NCBI GenBank assembly: GCA_037130755.1
Contig: JBAXSI010000007.1
Location: 18,020 to 82,019, forward strand
From: UBA10649 sp037130755
GTDB taxonomy: Bacteria; Actinomycetota; Actinomycetes; S36-B12
Reading direction: 5' to 3'
Length of the DNA stretch: 64,000 nt
Positions 1-9,089 of the stretch are shown piece by piece. Each line of letters begins with the position of its first letter. The first letter of the stretch is position 1. Below the pieces are notes generated by a model that was given only the letters and a program-made list of their open reading frames with translations, did not search any database and had not been told where the DNA came from. The translations under genes and the position numbers were made by a program.

Positions 1-332
1 TCCGCGCGCTCGACGGCCATGATGTCGCCGGACGTCAGCAGGACGGCGACCGCGCCGTCCTCCGTCCAGAACTCGACGATGCCGTCACCCTCGAGCACAG
101 TCTCGAACTCGTTGACGTTATTGATGTGCCAGGCGCCCATTCCTGTGGCAGCAGCCTCCTCATCGACCGGGGGTTCGGCGGTCATCTGGAAGCGCTCGTG
201 CACCGCGTCGGAGCCCAGGATGTCCGCCCTGATCTCGTCGTGGTCGGGTGCGTCGATGGTCAGGATGCGCACGCCGACGTCCGCCAGCAGCACGCGTGCC
301 GCTGACTCGACTCGTCCGATGAACTCCGCCAT
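1..332 (-). CDS. Cupin-like protein, C-terminus beyond window
   Basis: The first 110 or so residues are visible, starting at ATG 332-330, two bases after the stop of the HIT gene region; the stop lies outside the window. The start reads MAEFIGRVESAARVLL. The later part (ETVLEGDGIVEFW, then LLTSGDIMAVERA) has the spacing of a cupin beta-barrel, with the G-D-I turn typical of cupin motif 2, and resembles acireductone-dioxygenase-like cupins. Substrate is unknown. It lies downstream of the HIT and thrS genes on the same strand and may be co-transcribed with them. The family call is from pattern only. Confidence 0.6.
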   Translation of the reverse strand, partial: MAEFIGRVESAARVLLADVGVRILTIDAPDHDEIRADILGSDAVHERFQMTAEPPVDEEAAATGMGAWHINNVNEFETVLEGDGIVEFWTEDGAVAVLLTSGDIMAVERA

Positions 333-334
333 GG

Positions 335-844
335 CTACTTCTCCCACTCCTCTGCGAGCAGCACGCGAGTGTCCTCGAGCAGCTGCGGGATGACCTTGGT
401 GCCGCCGATGATCGGCATGAAGTTCGTGTCGCCGCCCCAGCGCGGGACGATGTGCTGGTGCAGGTGGCCCGCGATGCCGGCGCCGGAGATCGAGCCCTGG
501 TTCATGCCGATGTTGAAGCCCTGCGCACCGGACACCGTGCGCAGCACGCGCATCGCCCTCTGGGTGAAGGCGGCGAGCTCGGCCACCTCGCTGTCAGCGA
601 GATCGGTGTAGTCGGCGACGTGCCGGTAAGGACAGATCATCAGGTGGCCGGAGTTGTACGGGTACAGGTTGAGGACGGCGTAGACCTCCTCGCCCCGCGC
701 AACGACGAGTCCTTCGTCGACCGGAAGGTCCGGCGCTCGGCAGAACGGGCAGTCGTTCCCCGCGTCATCGTGGTGAGGCTTGCCCTCGCCACGGAGGTAC
801 ACCATCCGGTGCGGGGTGTAGAGCCGCTCCCACCCGTCGGTCAT
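335..844 (-). CDS. HIT family hydrolase/phosphorylase (AP4A phosphorylase-like)
   Basis: 169 residues. The histidine triad HLHQH is at about 127-131 and is followed by IVPRW. CPFC near residue 32 and an RHVADYTDL segment complete the fold. In actinobacteria this type (for example Rv2613c of M. tuberculosis) acts as a diadenosine tetraphosphate phosphorylase; that activity is inferred here by family. I chose ATG 844 because it lies directly after the thrS stop (846-848), whereas upstream in-frame codons would sit inside thrS. The tight spacing suggests co-transcription with thrS, as is common for HIT genes next to thrS in this phylum. Confidence 0.9.
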   Translation of the reverse strand: MTDGWERLYTPHRMVYLRGEGKPHHDDAGNDCPFCRAPDLPVDEGLVVARGEEVYAVLNLYPYNSGHLMICPYRHVADYTDLADSEVAELAAFTQRAMRVLRTVSGAQGFNIGMNQGSISGAGIAGHLHQHIVPRWGGDTNFMPIIGGTKVIPQLLEDTRVLLAEEWEK

Positions 845-845
845 G

Positions 846-2786
846 TCAGACCTGGACGCGCTCGTCGATCGCCGCCACGATCTCGGCGATGGCCTCGTCG
901 ACCTGCACTGCGTTCTTCTGCGTGCCGTCGCGGTAGCGGAAGGACACAGCGCCGGCCGCGACATCCTCATCCCCCGCGATGAGCATGTACGGCACCTTGT
1001 TCCTCTGCGCCGTGCGGATCTTCTTCTGCATCCGGTCGTCAGCGGTGTCGACCTCGACGCGCACGCCGAGTGCCCTCAGCCTCGCGGCCACGTCGAAGAG
1101 GTAGTCGTTGTGGCCGTCGGTGATCGGGATCGCGACGACCTGGACCGGCGCCAGCCAGGGCGGGAACGCGCCGGCGTAGTGCTCGAGCAGCACGGCGAAG
1201 AAGCGCTCGATCGAGCCGAAGAGAGCGCGGTGGATCATGACGGGACGCTGACGTGTGCCGTCGGCAGCCTGGTACTCGAGCCCGAACCGCTCCGGGAGGT
1301 TGAAGTCGACTTGGATCGTCGACATCTGCCAGGTGCGGCCGATCGCGTCCTTCGCCTGGACCGAGATCTTGGGGCCATAGAACGCGGCGCCGCCCTCGTC
1401 GAGGACGAGTTCGAGGTTCTGCTTGGCGGCTGCCAGACGCAGGGTCTCGGTGGCTTCCTCCCACACGTCGTCGGTGCCGACGCTCTTCTTCGGGTCGCGG
1501 GTCGAAAGCTCCAGGTAGAAGTCGTCGAGTCCGTAGTCGCGAAGCAGGTCGAGGGTGAACGTCAGGAGCGAGTCGAGTTCCTCAGGCATCTGCTCCTTGG
1601 TGCAGTAGATGTGCGCATCGTCCTGCGTGAAGCCGCGGGCACGGGTGAGACCCTGCACCACGCCGGACTTCTCGTAGCGGTACACCGTGCCGAACTCGAA
1701 CAGGCGCAGCGGTAGTTCGCGGTACGACCGCCCACGCGCGTCGAAGATCAGGTTGTGCATCGGGCAGTTCATCGGCTTGAGGTAGTAGTCCGCGCCCTGG
1801 CGGCGGACGACACCGTTCTCGTCGATATCCGCGTCGAGCTGCATCGGCGGGTACATGCCCTCGGCGTACCAGTCGAGGTGCCCCGACAGTTCGAAGAGCG
1901 CGCCCTTGGTGATGTGCGGGCTATTGACGAACTCGTAGCCGCCCTGCTCGTGCTTGCGCCGTGAGTAGTCCTCCATCACCCGCCGGACCACGCCGCCCTT
2001 GGGGTGGAAGACCGCCAGACCGGAGCCGATCTCCTCGGGGAAGCTGAAGAGGTCGAGCTCGGCACCGAGTCGGCGATGATCGCGCTTCTCGGCCTCCTCG
2101 AGGAAGGTGAGGTAGGCGCGCAGCTCGTCCTTGCTCGGCCAGGCCGTGCCATAGACGCGCTGGAGCTGCTCGTTGTTCTGGTCGCCCAGCCAGTAGGCGG
2201 CCGCGGTGCGCATGAGCTTGATGGCGTTCTGCGGGATGTACCGCGTGTCGGGCACATGCGGGCCACGGCACAGGTCGCCCCAGCATCGTTCGCCGGTCTT
2301 GGCGTCGACGTTGTCGTAGATGGTGAGCTCCGAACCGCCCACCTCCATGACGTCGGCGCCCCCCTCGCTGCCGATCAGCCGAAGCTTGAACGGCTCGCCA
2401 GCGAGCTCGCGCACGGCCTCGTCCTCGGCCACCACGCGGCGTTGGAACCGCTGGCCGGCCTTGATGATCGCCACCATGCGCTTCTCGAGGGTCTGCAGGT
2501 CGTCCGGGGTGAACGGCCGTTCGACACCGAAGTCGTAGTAGAAGCCGTCCTTGATCGGCGGGCCGATGCCGAGCTTGGCATCCGGGAAGGTGTCCTGGAC
2601 CGCCTGTGCGAGCACATGGGCGGTCGAATGGCGCAGGACTGCGAGTCCCTCGGGCGAGTCGACGGTCACCGGCTCGACGACATCCGATTCGGTGACCGGC
2701 GTGGCAAGGTCACGGATGACTCCGTTGATCCGGGCCACGACCACGGAGCGATCGCCACCCACGACGTCGAAGGCCGTTGTAGCCAC
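846..2786 (-). CDS. thrS: Threonyl-tRNA synthetase
   Basis: Charges tRNA-Thr in the cytoplasm. From the chosen start it is 646 residues: an N-terminal TGS-like domain, an editing domain with HSTAH (about 53-57) and the CRGPHVPDT segment, a class II catalytic core with the zinc-ligand region MNCPMH and the GLTRARGFTQDD motif, and a C-terminal anticodon-binding domain (VVAIPITDGHNDY onward). An ATG at 2819 is in frame, but GTG 2786 has a strong AGGAG six bases upstream and gives the expected TGS start (ATTAFDVV), so GTG is preferred. The HIT and cupin genes follow closely on the same strand. Confidence 0.95.
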   Translation of the reverse strand: MATTAFDVVGGDRSVVVARINGVIRDLATPVTESDVVEPVTVDSPEGLAVLRHSTAHVLAQAVQDTFPDAKLGIGPPIKDGFYYDFGVERPFTPDDLQTLEKRMVAIIKAGQRFQRRVVAEDEAVRELAGEPFKLRLIGSEGGADVMEVGGSELTIYDNVDAKTGERCWGDLCRGPHVPDTRYIPQNAIKLMRTAAAYWLGDQNNEQLQRVYGTAWPSKDELRAYLTFLEEAEKRDHRRLGAELDLFSFPEEIGSGLAVFHPKGGVVRRVMEDYSRRKHEQGGYEFVNSPHITKGALFELSGHLDWYAEGMYPPMQLDADIDENGVVRRQGADYYLKPMNCPMHNLIFDARGRSYRELPLRLFEFGTVYRYEKSGVVQGLTRARGFTQDDAHIYCTKEQMPEELDSLLTFTLDLLRDYGLDDFYLELSTRDPKKSVGTDDVWEEATETLRLAAAKQNLELVLDEGGAAFYGPKISVQAKDAIGRTWQMSTIQVDFNLPERFGLEYQAADGTRQRPVMIHRALFGSIERFFAVLLEHYAGAFPPWLAPVQVVAIPITDGHNDYLFDVAARLRALGVRVEVDTADDRMQKKIRTAQRNKVPYMLIAGDEDVAAGAVSFRYRDGTQKNAVQVDEAIAEIVAAIDERVQV

Positions 2787-2918
2787 CGGGATCTCCTCGC
2801 AGCACACAGACTCGGTCAATTGGGATTTCTGATCCTAGACGCCCTTACGGCTCGCGGACGGCCTCAGGGTCGGCTGCCGCGGGCCCGCGCGAGCGGCGAC
2901 AGGTCGAGTCAACGGTCA

Positions 2919-4325
2919 TCAACCGTAGAGGTGCGCGAAGGGCTGCATGCTCTCCACCGCCTGCGCGACGCGAAGGACCAGCCGATCCTCGAAGTGCCGG
3001 CCGACCACCTGCATCGCCATGGGCAGGCCGTCTGTGGACAGGCCGATCGGCACCGTGGCCGCCGGGTGACGAGTCATGTTGATGGGGTAGGTGAACGGTG
3101 TCCAGTCGACCCAGTGCGACTGCGTCGAAGGATCGGCGACGTCGGACCCGACCGGGAAGGCGACGATAGGAAGCTGCGGCGAAATGATGACATCGTAGGA
3201 ATCGAGGATGCGGTTGACGGAGAGGGTCGCTAATGCACGGACATCGTCGGCGTCGAGGTACTCCTGAGCGCTGATGCTCAAGCCCCGGCGCATGGTCGCG
3301 ACCAGGCCCGGGTCGCTGAGGGCCAGCTGCTCGGGCGGCAAGCCGGCAACCGTGCGCCCCAGCGCCGCATCCCACAAGGTCAGGAACGCGTCGCGACAAT
3401 CAGGCAGTCCGAGCTGGTCGAGGCCAATCTCGTCGACGAAGGCTCCGGCCCCGCCAAGCAGGCCGGCCGTGGTCGCCACGGCAGCAGCGATCTGCGGGTC
3501 CACGGCTGAGCGCGGGAAATTCGGGGCGTAGGCGATGCGCAGCCCGACCACGCCGGAGTCGAGGTCGGTGGTCCACCCGCGGTCGTCGCGCATGGTCGGG
3601 TAGATGTCGCGTGAGTCCGGCACCGCAAGCACGGACATCAGGTGCGCAGCGTCGCGAACCGTGCGGGCCAGCGGGCCCAGATGGCTCAGCATTCCCGACA
3701 CGCCTGGCGGGTACATCGGCACGAGGGCGAAGGTGGGCTTGAGCCCGAATACCCCGCAGAAGCCCCCAGGCATGCGGATCGACCCACCGCCGTCCGTCCC
3801 GACGTTGAGGACGGCCATGCCTGTGGCGGCGGCCACGGCGGCACCCGCTGACGAGCCACCCGACGTCCGGCTCGGGTCCCACGGATTGCGGGTCACACCG
3901 TGCTGCGGACTGTCGCCGAGCCCCTTCCATCCGTACTCGGGGGTGCTCGTCTTGCCGACTATGACCGCCCCGGCCGCCAGCAGCAGCCGAGTGACGGGCG
4001 CATCGTCGGTGGCCAAGTCCTCAGGATCGGTGTGCACAGACCCTTTACGGGTCGGCCACCCGCGGACCAAGACGAGATCCTTGATCGAGGTCGGCACTCC
4101 GTCGAGAGGCCCATATGGCGTGCCGGTCCGCCAGCGCGCCTCGCTCGCGCGCGCATCGGCGAGTGCACGGTCCCGGTCGACGAGGACGAAGGCGTTGAGC
4201 TCCGCGTCGCGCCTCTCGATGTGGTCGAGGCAGGCGGTTGCGGCGTCCACCGGCGAGAGGTCGCCGGAGGCGAAGGCTGCCGACAGCCCTTCGACCGTGA
4301 AGGTCCCGGAGTCGAGTCCCGTCAC
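2919..4325 (-). CDS. Amidase signature family protein (GatA/AtzF-type fold)
   Basis: Amidase signature enzyme of about 468 residues; it hydrolyses an unknown amide. The Ser-cisSer-Lys triad is visible: Lys in PTSIKDLVL, the cis-Ser in TSGGSSAGAAVAA, and the nucleophile Ser in GTDGGGSIRMPGGFCG. The C-terminal part (FPVGSDVADPS, then MTRHPAATVPIGL) fits family closure of the active site. No gatB or gatC is nearby, so a stand-alone amidase is more likely than GatA. The open frame runs upstream through tRNA-Val, so the real start must be after the tRNA; GTG 4325 is my choice but it has a poor ribosome binding site. Confidence 0.85.
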   Translation of the reverse strand: MTGLDSGTFTVEGLSAAFASGDLSPVDAATACLDHIERRDAELNAFVLVDRDRALADARASEARWRTGTPYGPLDGVPTSIKDLVLVRGWPTRKGSVHTDPEDLATDDAPVTRLLLAAGAVIVGKTSTPEYGWKGLGDSPQHGVTRNPWDPSRTSGGSSAGAAVAAATGMAVLNVGTDGGGSIRMPGGFCGVFGLKPTFALVPMYPPGVSGMLSHLGPLARTVRDAAHLMSVLAVPDSRDIYPTMRDDRGWTTDLDSGVVGLRIAYAPNFPRSAVDPQIAAAVATTAGLLGGAGAFVDEIGLDQLGLPDCRDAFLTLWDAALGRTVAGLPPEQLALSDPGLVATMRRGLSISAQEYLDADDVRALATLSVNRILDSYDVIISPQLPIVAFPVGSDVADPSTQSHWVDWTPFTYPINMTRHPAATVPIGLSTDGLPMAMQVVGRHFEDRLVLRVAQAVESMQPFAHLYG

Positions 4326-4392
4326 GAGGGCTGCACCGGGCCGCGGTGGCGTGGCATTCGAATAAGGCAGCGGCCGCCAGCGGCCATTCGGG

Positions 4393-4464
<72 letters not shown>

Positions 4465-4571
4465 GAAGCATGCAGGACTCTACCGCAGCAGGACGACGGC
4501 ACGCGTTCGGGCCGCGTTCACAGCCGTCACACGCTTAACATGGAATATCGCTCGACAGCCAGGAGGCTGAC

Positions 4572-5765
4572 ATGAAGATCCAAGCGCCCCGAATCCTCAT
4601 CGCCGCGATCACGAGCCTGGCTCTGTTCGGCCTGGCCGCGCCGCCCGCCAACGCTGCCGATGCGACCTCGATCAGCTTCACGTCGCCGACCACCGCCCAG
4701 ATGGGCGTCTACAACACGCTGAGTGTCGCCATCGGGTCCTCCGGCAATCGAGCGGTAGGCGGCGTCCAGTTCTTCAGCACGGCCGGCCAGCTCATCGGCA
4801 CCGCCTCGACGACCCCGAGCGGGGCCAACGGCGCGACCGCCAGCATCCCGTGGGTGCCCACGCAGCAGACGACATACGCCTTCAACGCAACCTTCCTCCC
4901 CAGTGACCCGACCTTGGCTGGCTCCTCGACCGGAGCACCGATCAGCATCCTGGCGACACCCAATGGGCAGACGGTGTCGATCGCGGCGCAGCAGATGTAC
5001 AAGGGCGTCCCGACGACGCTCACCGCGACCGTGTTCCCCTCCTCGCTGACCGGCTCCGTGGCGTTCTCCGCTAACTACAACGTCGACGGCATCTCGCCAT
5101 CCCTCCCGTTGGTCAACGGGTCCGCGAGCTACACCTTCACGCCCGGCTCGACGGGCTGGCAGCAGTTCATCGTCAGCTTCACGTCGACGACGAACCCCGT
5201 CGTCCAGGGCGCAGTGAGCCAGTGGGTGAACGTCCTGTTGCCCCTCGGCGCCGATGACATCTCGCTCAATCCGCAGCCGGTGACGATGGCGAATGGCACG
5301 ACGATCCAGCTCAACGCCACGACCGTCGGCGGAGGGTCTCCCGCCCTCTCGGCGGCCGGCGGCTGCACGCTCAACGGCGCCTTCCTCACCGCGAACGCCG
5401 GGAACGGCCTTTGCACCGTGACCGGCGTCACCGCAGCGAGCGGCGCATATGTCGGTGCCACCGAGAACTGGCCCATCGCCCTCGTCCCGGGCACGCAGAC
5501 TGCCACAGTCGTCGCGCCGAAGTCCGGCAACGTGAAGGTCGGCAGGTCACTCACTTTGGCCAGCACGTCGGCACGCACCAACACCGGCAAGCGGATCTCC
5601 TGGGCTGTCGTGGTCGGCGCCAGCCGGTGTTCGCTGTCGACGTCGAACGGCCAGGTGCGCGTGACGTTCCATCGCGCAGGAAGCTGCCGCGTTCGCGGTT
5701 CGGCCGCCGCGGTGACGGGCGAGTGGAAGGCCTTCCGCGTGGATCGCGCGTATGTAGCGCGATAG
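4572..5765 (+). CDS. Secreted Ig-like domain protein, paralogue 1 of 3
   Basis: 397 residues. A Sec signal peptide ends near APPANA, followed by repeated beta-sandwich segments (TSISFTSPTTAQMGVYNTLS; LTATVFPSSLTGSVAF) of the bacterial Ig-like (Big_3-type) kind. Near the C-terminus there are two Cys pairs, GGCTLNG...GLCTVTG and SRCSLST...GSCRVRG, shared with the next two genes, then an end in RAYVAR. There is no LPXTG sortase motif and no transmembrane tail, so how it stays at the surface, if it does, is unknown. The start has AGGAGG five bases upstream. It is the most divergent of the three. Function unknown; adhesion or cell-surface structure is only a guess. Confidence 0.85.
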   Translation: MKIQAPRILIAAITSLALFGLAAPPANAADATSISFTSPTTAQMGVYNTLSVAIGSSGNRAVGGVQFFSTAGQLIGTASTTPSGANGATASIPWVPTQQTTYAFNATFLPSDPTLAGSSTGAPISILATPNGQTVSIAAQQMYKGVPTTLTATVFPSSLTGSVAFSANYNVDGISPSLPLVNGSASYTFTPGSTGWQQFIVSFTSTTNPVVQGAVSQWVNVLLPLGADDISLNPQPVTMANGTTIQLNATTVGGGSPALSAAGGCTLNGAFLTANAGNGLCTVTGVTAASGAYVGATENWPIALVPGTQTATVVAPKSGNVKVGRSLTLASTSARTNTGKRISWAVVVGASRCSLSTSNGQVRVTFHRAGSCRVRGSAAAVTGEWKAFRVDRAYVAR

Positions 5766-5852
5766 TCCGCTCACCTCGCCGAAAAGGATCGGCGCCGCCG
5801 GTCGTCCTGGGAGTACCGTCATCAGACGGCTGGACAACTGGGAGGAATCGGC

Positions 5853-7358
5853 ATGAACGTCTTCAGGCGAGCACGTGGCACGGCGATCGGCCTTGGGGTG
5901 ACCACCGCACTGCTTTTCGGGGGTGTCGGGGCAGCTGTTCCCGCGTCGGCCGATATCGGCAGTTGCGCCATCGCGGGCAACAGCGCTGCCGGGATCATCG
6001 GACAGCTCCAGGTGCTGAACATCAACAACTGCAACGACGCCCAGAACGTGGTCGTGACGTTCGCCAGTGGCGCCGCTCAGACGGTGCCCGTCTTCAACGG
6101 CGCCGGAACCGTGGCGACCGCCAACTGGACCCCCAACCAGATCGGTGTCGCCAATCTGGCGTTGCAGGGCTTCGATGGGTCCATCACCGGGACATTGGCG
6201 TCGTCGAACGTCCAACGCACTCCGACCAGCACCACCATCTCGGCGCCGAACACGGCCCAGATCGGAGTGCCCACTCAGATCACGGTGACGGTGCAGTCCC
6301 AGAGTCCAAGCGGCTACCAGCCCACCGGCACCGTCATCGTCCGGGACGGCAACGGCGCCACCATCACGACGATGGGATTGACGCCGGGAACCGGCACCGG
6401 GCAGTCGTTCGCGTACTGGCGGTGGACGCCGCCGGCGGCCGGCACCTACATCTTCCAGGCCACCTACAGCGGCGACACGAACGCTGTCGCGTCCACCTCG
6501 CCGGTCGACGTGATCTCTGCCACATCGAGCGGCAATACCATCTCGCTCGCAGCGCCCGGAACCATGACGCAGGGAGTTCCCGTGGTTCTGACGGCCACGG
6601 TTATTCCGTGGAACGTCCAGGGCTCCGTCGGCTTCACGCTCAACGGCCAGCCGATCAGTGCCTCCGTGCCCCTCATCAACGGAGTGGCCACGTTCACGTG
6701 GACGCCCACCATCGTCGGCAACGTGACACTGGGCGCGAACTACATGACGAACGGTGGACGCTCCGGGTCAACGTCCGATCCAGTCACGATCGTTGCCGGT
6801 CCGGCGTCGGTGGACGTCATCACCCTCACGCAACCGGGCTTCGGCGCGTGGGCCCCGAATGGTGTCTACACGCTGGGCAACGGCACCTCGTTCACGTTCC
6901 AGGCGACAACACTGTCGGGAGCAGCCGTGGTGCTGAAGAACACCGGTCCATGCACGAATATCGGCCTGACGCTGACAATCCCGGTGGGCTCAGGCACCTG
7001 CAGTCTGATCGCCACGAGCGCCGGCGCCGGGGGCTACGCGGCGGTCAGTCAGGGCTACACGGTCAACATGGTGCCCGGCCAGCAGACGGCCACCCTCGCG
7101 GCTCCGAACTCGGGCCGGTTCTCCGTCGGGCGCACCGTCCGCCTCCAGAATCCGTCACAGGGTCGGACGAATGCCGGTCAGACCGTCAGCTGGCGGGTCA
7201 CCGCCGGCGGCAGCCGCTGCCGCATCACCTACCCGTCGAACGGTGCGGTCAACGTGCAACTGCGGCGTGCCGGACAGTGCACGGTCGTCGCCAGCGCCCG
7301 CGCGGTCTCAGGACAGTGGGCGGCCTTCCGGCTGCAGCGCACCTACACGGCACGCTGA
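5853..7358 (+). CDS. Secreted Ig-like domain protein, paralogue 2 of 3
   Basis: 501 residues with a Sec signal peptide (GVGAAVPASA, then D). After an N-terminal segment with two Cys (GSCAIAG, INNCNDA) come Ig-like units with TYSGDTNAVASTSP and SVGFTLNGQPI, which also occur nearly unchanged in the third gene. The C-terminal module contains GPCTNIGLTL/GTCSLIAT and SRCRITYP/GQCTVVAS Cys pairs and the end RTYTAR. The ATG follows GGGAGGAATCGGC. A TACCGT hexamer at 5814-5819 could be a -10 element of its own promoter. A perfect hairpin follows the stop. Function unknown; clearly a tandem duplicate of its neighbours. Confidence 0.87.
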   Translation: MNVFRRARGTAIGLGVTTALLFGGVGAAVPASADIGSCAIAGNSAAGIIGQLQVLNINNCNDAQNVVVTFASGAAQTVPVFNGAGTVATANWTPNQIGVANLALQGFDGSITGTLASSNVQRTPTSTTISAPNTAQIGVPTQITVTVQSQSPSGYQPTGTVIVRDGNGATITTMGLTPGTGTGQSFAYWRWTPPAAGTYIFQATYSGDTNAVASTSPVDVISATSSGNTISLAAPGTMTQGVPVVLTATVIPWNVQGSVGFTLNGQPISASVPLINGVATFTWTPTIVGNVTLGANYMTNGGRSGSTSDPVTIVAGPASVDVITLTQPGFGAWAPNGVYTLGNGTSFTFQATTLSGAAVVLKNTGPCTNIGLTLTIPVGSGTCSLIATSAGAGGYAAVSQGYTVNMVPGQQTATLAAPNSGRFSVGRTVRLQNPSQGRTNAGQTVSWRVTAGGSRCRITYPSNGAVNVQLRRAGQCTVVASARAVSGQWAAFRLQRTYTAR

Positions 7359-7371
7359 CCGCTCCGTCGCT

Positions 7372-7407
7372 ATGACCCCCTGCGCCCGATATGGCGCAGG
7401 GGGTCAT
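7372..7407 (+). terminator. Hairpin terminator after Ig-like paralogue 2
   Basis: A perfect 15-bp inverted repeat (ATGACCCCCTGCGCC and its complement) with a 6-base loop CGATAT begins 14 bases after the stop at 7358. There is no clear T-tract, as is usual for high-GC genomes. It separates the second and third Ig-like genes into different transcripts. Confidence 0.75.
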
Positions 7408-7486
7408 CCCCGTCTGGGGCGTCTGAGCGCGAATCCCGCCCACATGCGGCTTACCGTAGAGACACCTACCACTTGGAGGAGTCTCC

Positions 7487-9025
7487 ATGCGTGAATCCCG
7501 CTTGCGTGGCATCGTCACCAGCGCCGCAGCCGCCAGCGCTGTCGTCCTGAGCGCACTCAGCTTCGGCGCCGCCCCGGCCATGGCCGTCACGACGATCACC
7601 GGGCCGGCCGTCGCGGCGCCCAACCAACTGGTGAGTTACACCATGACGGCCACGGTGGACACGCCGTTGTCCGCCGGCACCCTCCGCCTCGTGGACTGCA
7701 ACACCTTCCAGAACCTCGGAACGAACTCCTACGTCGTGACCATGGGGGCCACCGGCAGTTTCGCCTTCGCCTTCGTCACGCCTGGCTTTGCCACGACGAT
7801 GGCACCGTGCGCCGTCCTGTTCGATCTCGACTTGGGCGGGAGCACCACTCTTGCCGCGACGAACCTGCAGGTCTCTGGGTCCTTCGCCACGACGACCACG
7901 GTCAACTCTCCTGACACCGCCAAGCTCGGCGTCGCCACGCAGATCCAGGTCACCGTCCAGTCGGCAAGCCCTAGTTCCTACAACCCGACCGGCCAGGTCG
8001 TGGTGAAGGACATCAATGGCGCACCCCTCAAGACCATGGGCCTGACGCCCGGACCGGGCACCGGCCAGTCGTACGCCTATTACTGGTGGACTCCGACGGT
8101 CGCCGGTACGTACACCTTCCAGGCCTTCTACAGCGGCGACGCCTACGCTGTGAAGTCGCAATCGCCGATCGACACCACGATCGCCACATCCAGCGGCAAC
8201 CCGATCTCGTTGTCGCTTCCGCCGTCACTGACGGTCGGTGTTCCGACGACGCTGCAGGCGAACGTCTTCCCCGCGACGATCCAAGGCTCCGTCGGATTCA
8301 CTCTCAACGGCGCACCTATCACGGCCTCAATCCCGATCGTCAATGGTGTCGCGCAGGCAAGCTGGACGCCGACCTTTGCTGGCACGGTGACCATCGGCGC
8401 CAGCTACACGACCAACCAGGGCGGAACCGGCAGCACCAGCCAGCCGATCCCGATCGTGGCTGGACCGGTGAGCTCCGATGTGATCACGCTGACCCAGCCC
8501 GGGTTCGGCATCTGGGCGCCGAACGGCACCTACAACATGGGCACCGGCTCCTCCTTCACCTTCCTCGCCTCCACCCTGTCGGGCGCCGGCGTGACGATGA
8601 AGAACAACGGCGCCTGCACGAACAACGGCCTGACCCTCACCGTTTCCACGGGCAGCGGCGTCTGCACGCTGTCGGTCTCCAGCCCCGGTGGCAACGGATA
8701 CGGTCCGGTGACGCAGAACTACGTCGTGAACCAGATCCCCGGTCCGCAGACGGCGACCGTCGCCGCACCGCAGTCCGGCAAGCTGACCAAGGGCCGCACC
8801 TACGTCCTTGAGAGCCCGGCGCAGGCAGATACCAATGCCGGCCAGAACATCTCCTGGAAGATCACCAAGGGCAAGAACAGCGTGTGCAAGCTGGTCTACC
8901 CGAACAGCGGTGCAGTGAACGTGAAGATGCTCAAGAAGGGCACCTGCAACGTCAAGGGCTCGGCACCGGGCGTCCCCAACATGTGGAACCCCTACACCGT
9001 GACTCGCAGCTACACCGTGAAGTAG
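7487..9025 (+). CDS. Secreted Ig-like domain protein, paralogue 3 of 3
   Basis: 512 residues. The signal peptide ends near AAPAMA (then VTTITGP). The body carries Ig-like units closely matching paralogue 2 (APNG.Y..G.GSSFTF, TYTFQAFYSGDAYAV, SVGFTLNGAPI). The C-terminal module has GACTNNGLTL/GVCTLSVS and SVCKLVYP/GTCNVKGS Cys pairs and ends SYTVK; it is richer in lysine than its siblings. The ATG follows GGAGGAGTCTCC, and TACCGT at 7452-7457 could be a -10 box at the same relative place as for paralogue 2. A terminator hairpin follows. Function unknown. Confidence 0.87.
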   Translation: MRESRLRGIVTSAAAASAVVLSALSFGAAPAMAVTTITGPAVAAPNQLVSYTMTATVDTPLSAGTLRLVDCNTFQNLGTNSYVVTMGATGSFAFAFVTPGFATTMAPCAVLFDLDLGGSTTLAATNLQVSGSFATTTTVNSPDTAKLGVATQIQVTVQSASPSSYNPTGQVVVKDINGAPLKTMGLTPGPGTGQSYAYYWWTPTVAGTYTFQAFYSGDAYAVKSQSPIDTTIATSSGNPISLSLPPSLTVGVPTTLQANVFPATIQGSVGFTLNGAPITASIPIVNGVAQASWTPTFAGTVTIGASYTTNQGGTGSTSQPIPIVAGPVSSDVITLTQPGFGIWAPNGTYNMGTGSSFTFLASTLSGAGVTMKNNGACTNNGLTLTVSTGSGVCTLSVSSPGGNGYGPVTQNYVVNQIPGPQTATVAAPQSGKLTKGRTYVLESPAQADTNAGQNISWKITKGKNSVCKLVYPNSGAVNVKMLKKGTCNVKGSAPGVPNMWNPYTVTRSYTVK

Positions 9026-9047
9026 CAGCGTCTTCCGCAGAACCGAA

Positions 9048-9083
9048 CTTGAGGGGCCCGCGCCAAGGCGCGGGCCCCTCAAG
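9048..9083. terminator. Bidirectional hairpin terminator
   Basis: A perfect 17-bp inverted repeat (CTTGAGGGGCCCGCGCC, AA, complement) sits between the convergent third Ig-like gene (stop 9025) and pabC (stop 9090). The two-base formal loop means the top pairs will open. Position and symmetry suit both strands. Confidence 0.8.
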
Positions 9084-9089
9084 CCTTGT

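Noticed and set aside
5411..7375. A long plus-strand frame overlapping the Ig-like genes.
   Set aside because: It is Arg/His/Gln-rich, lies in another frame than the genes with signal peptides and ribosome binding sites, and has no domain.
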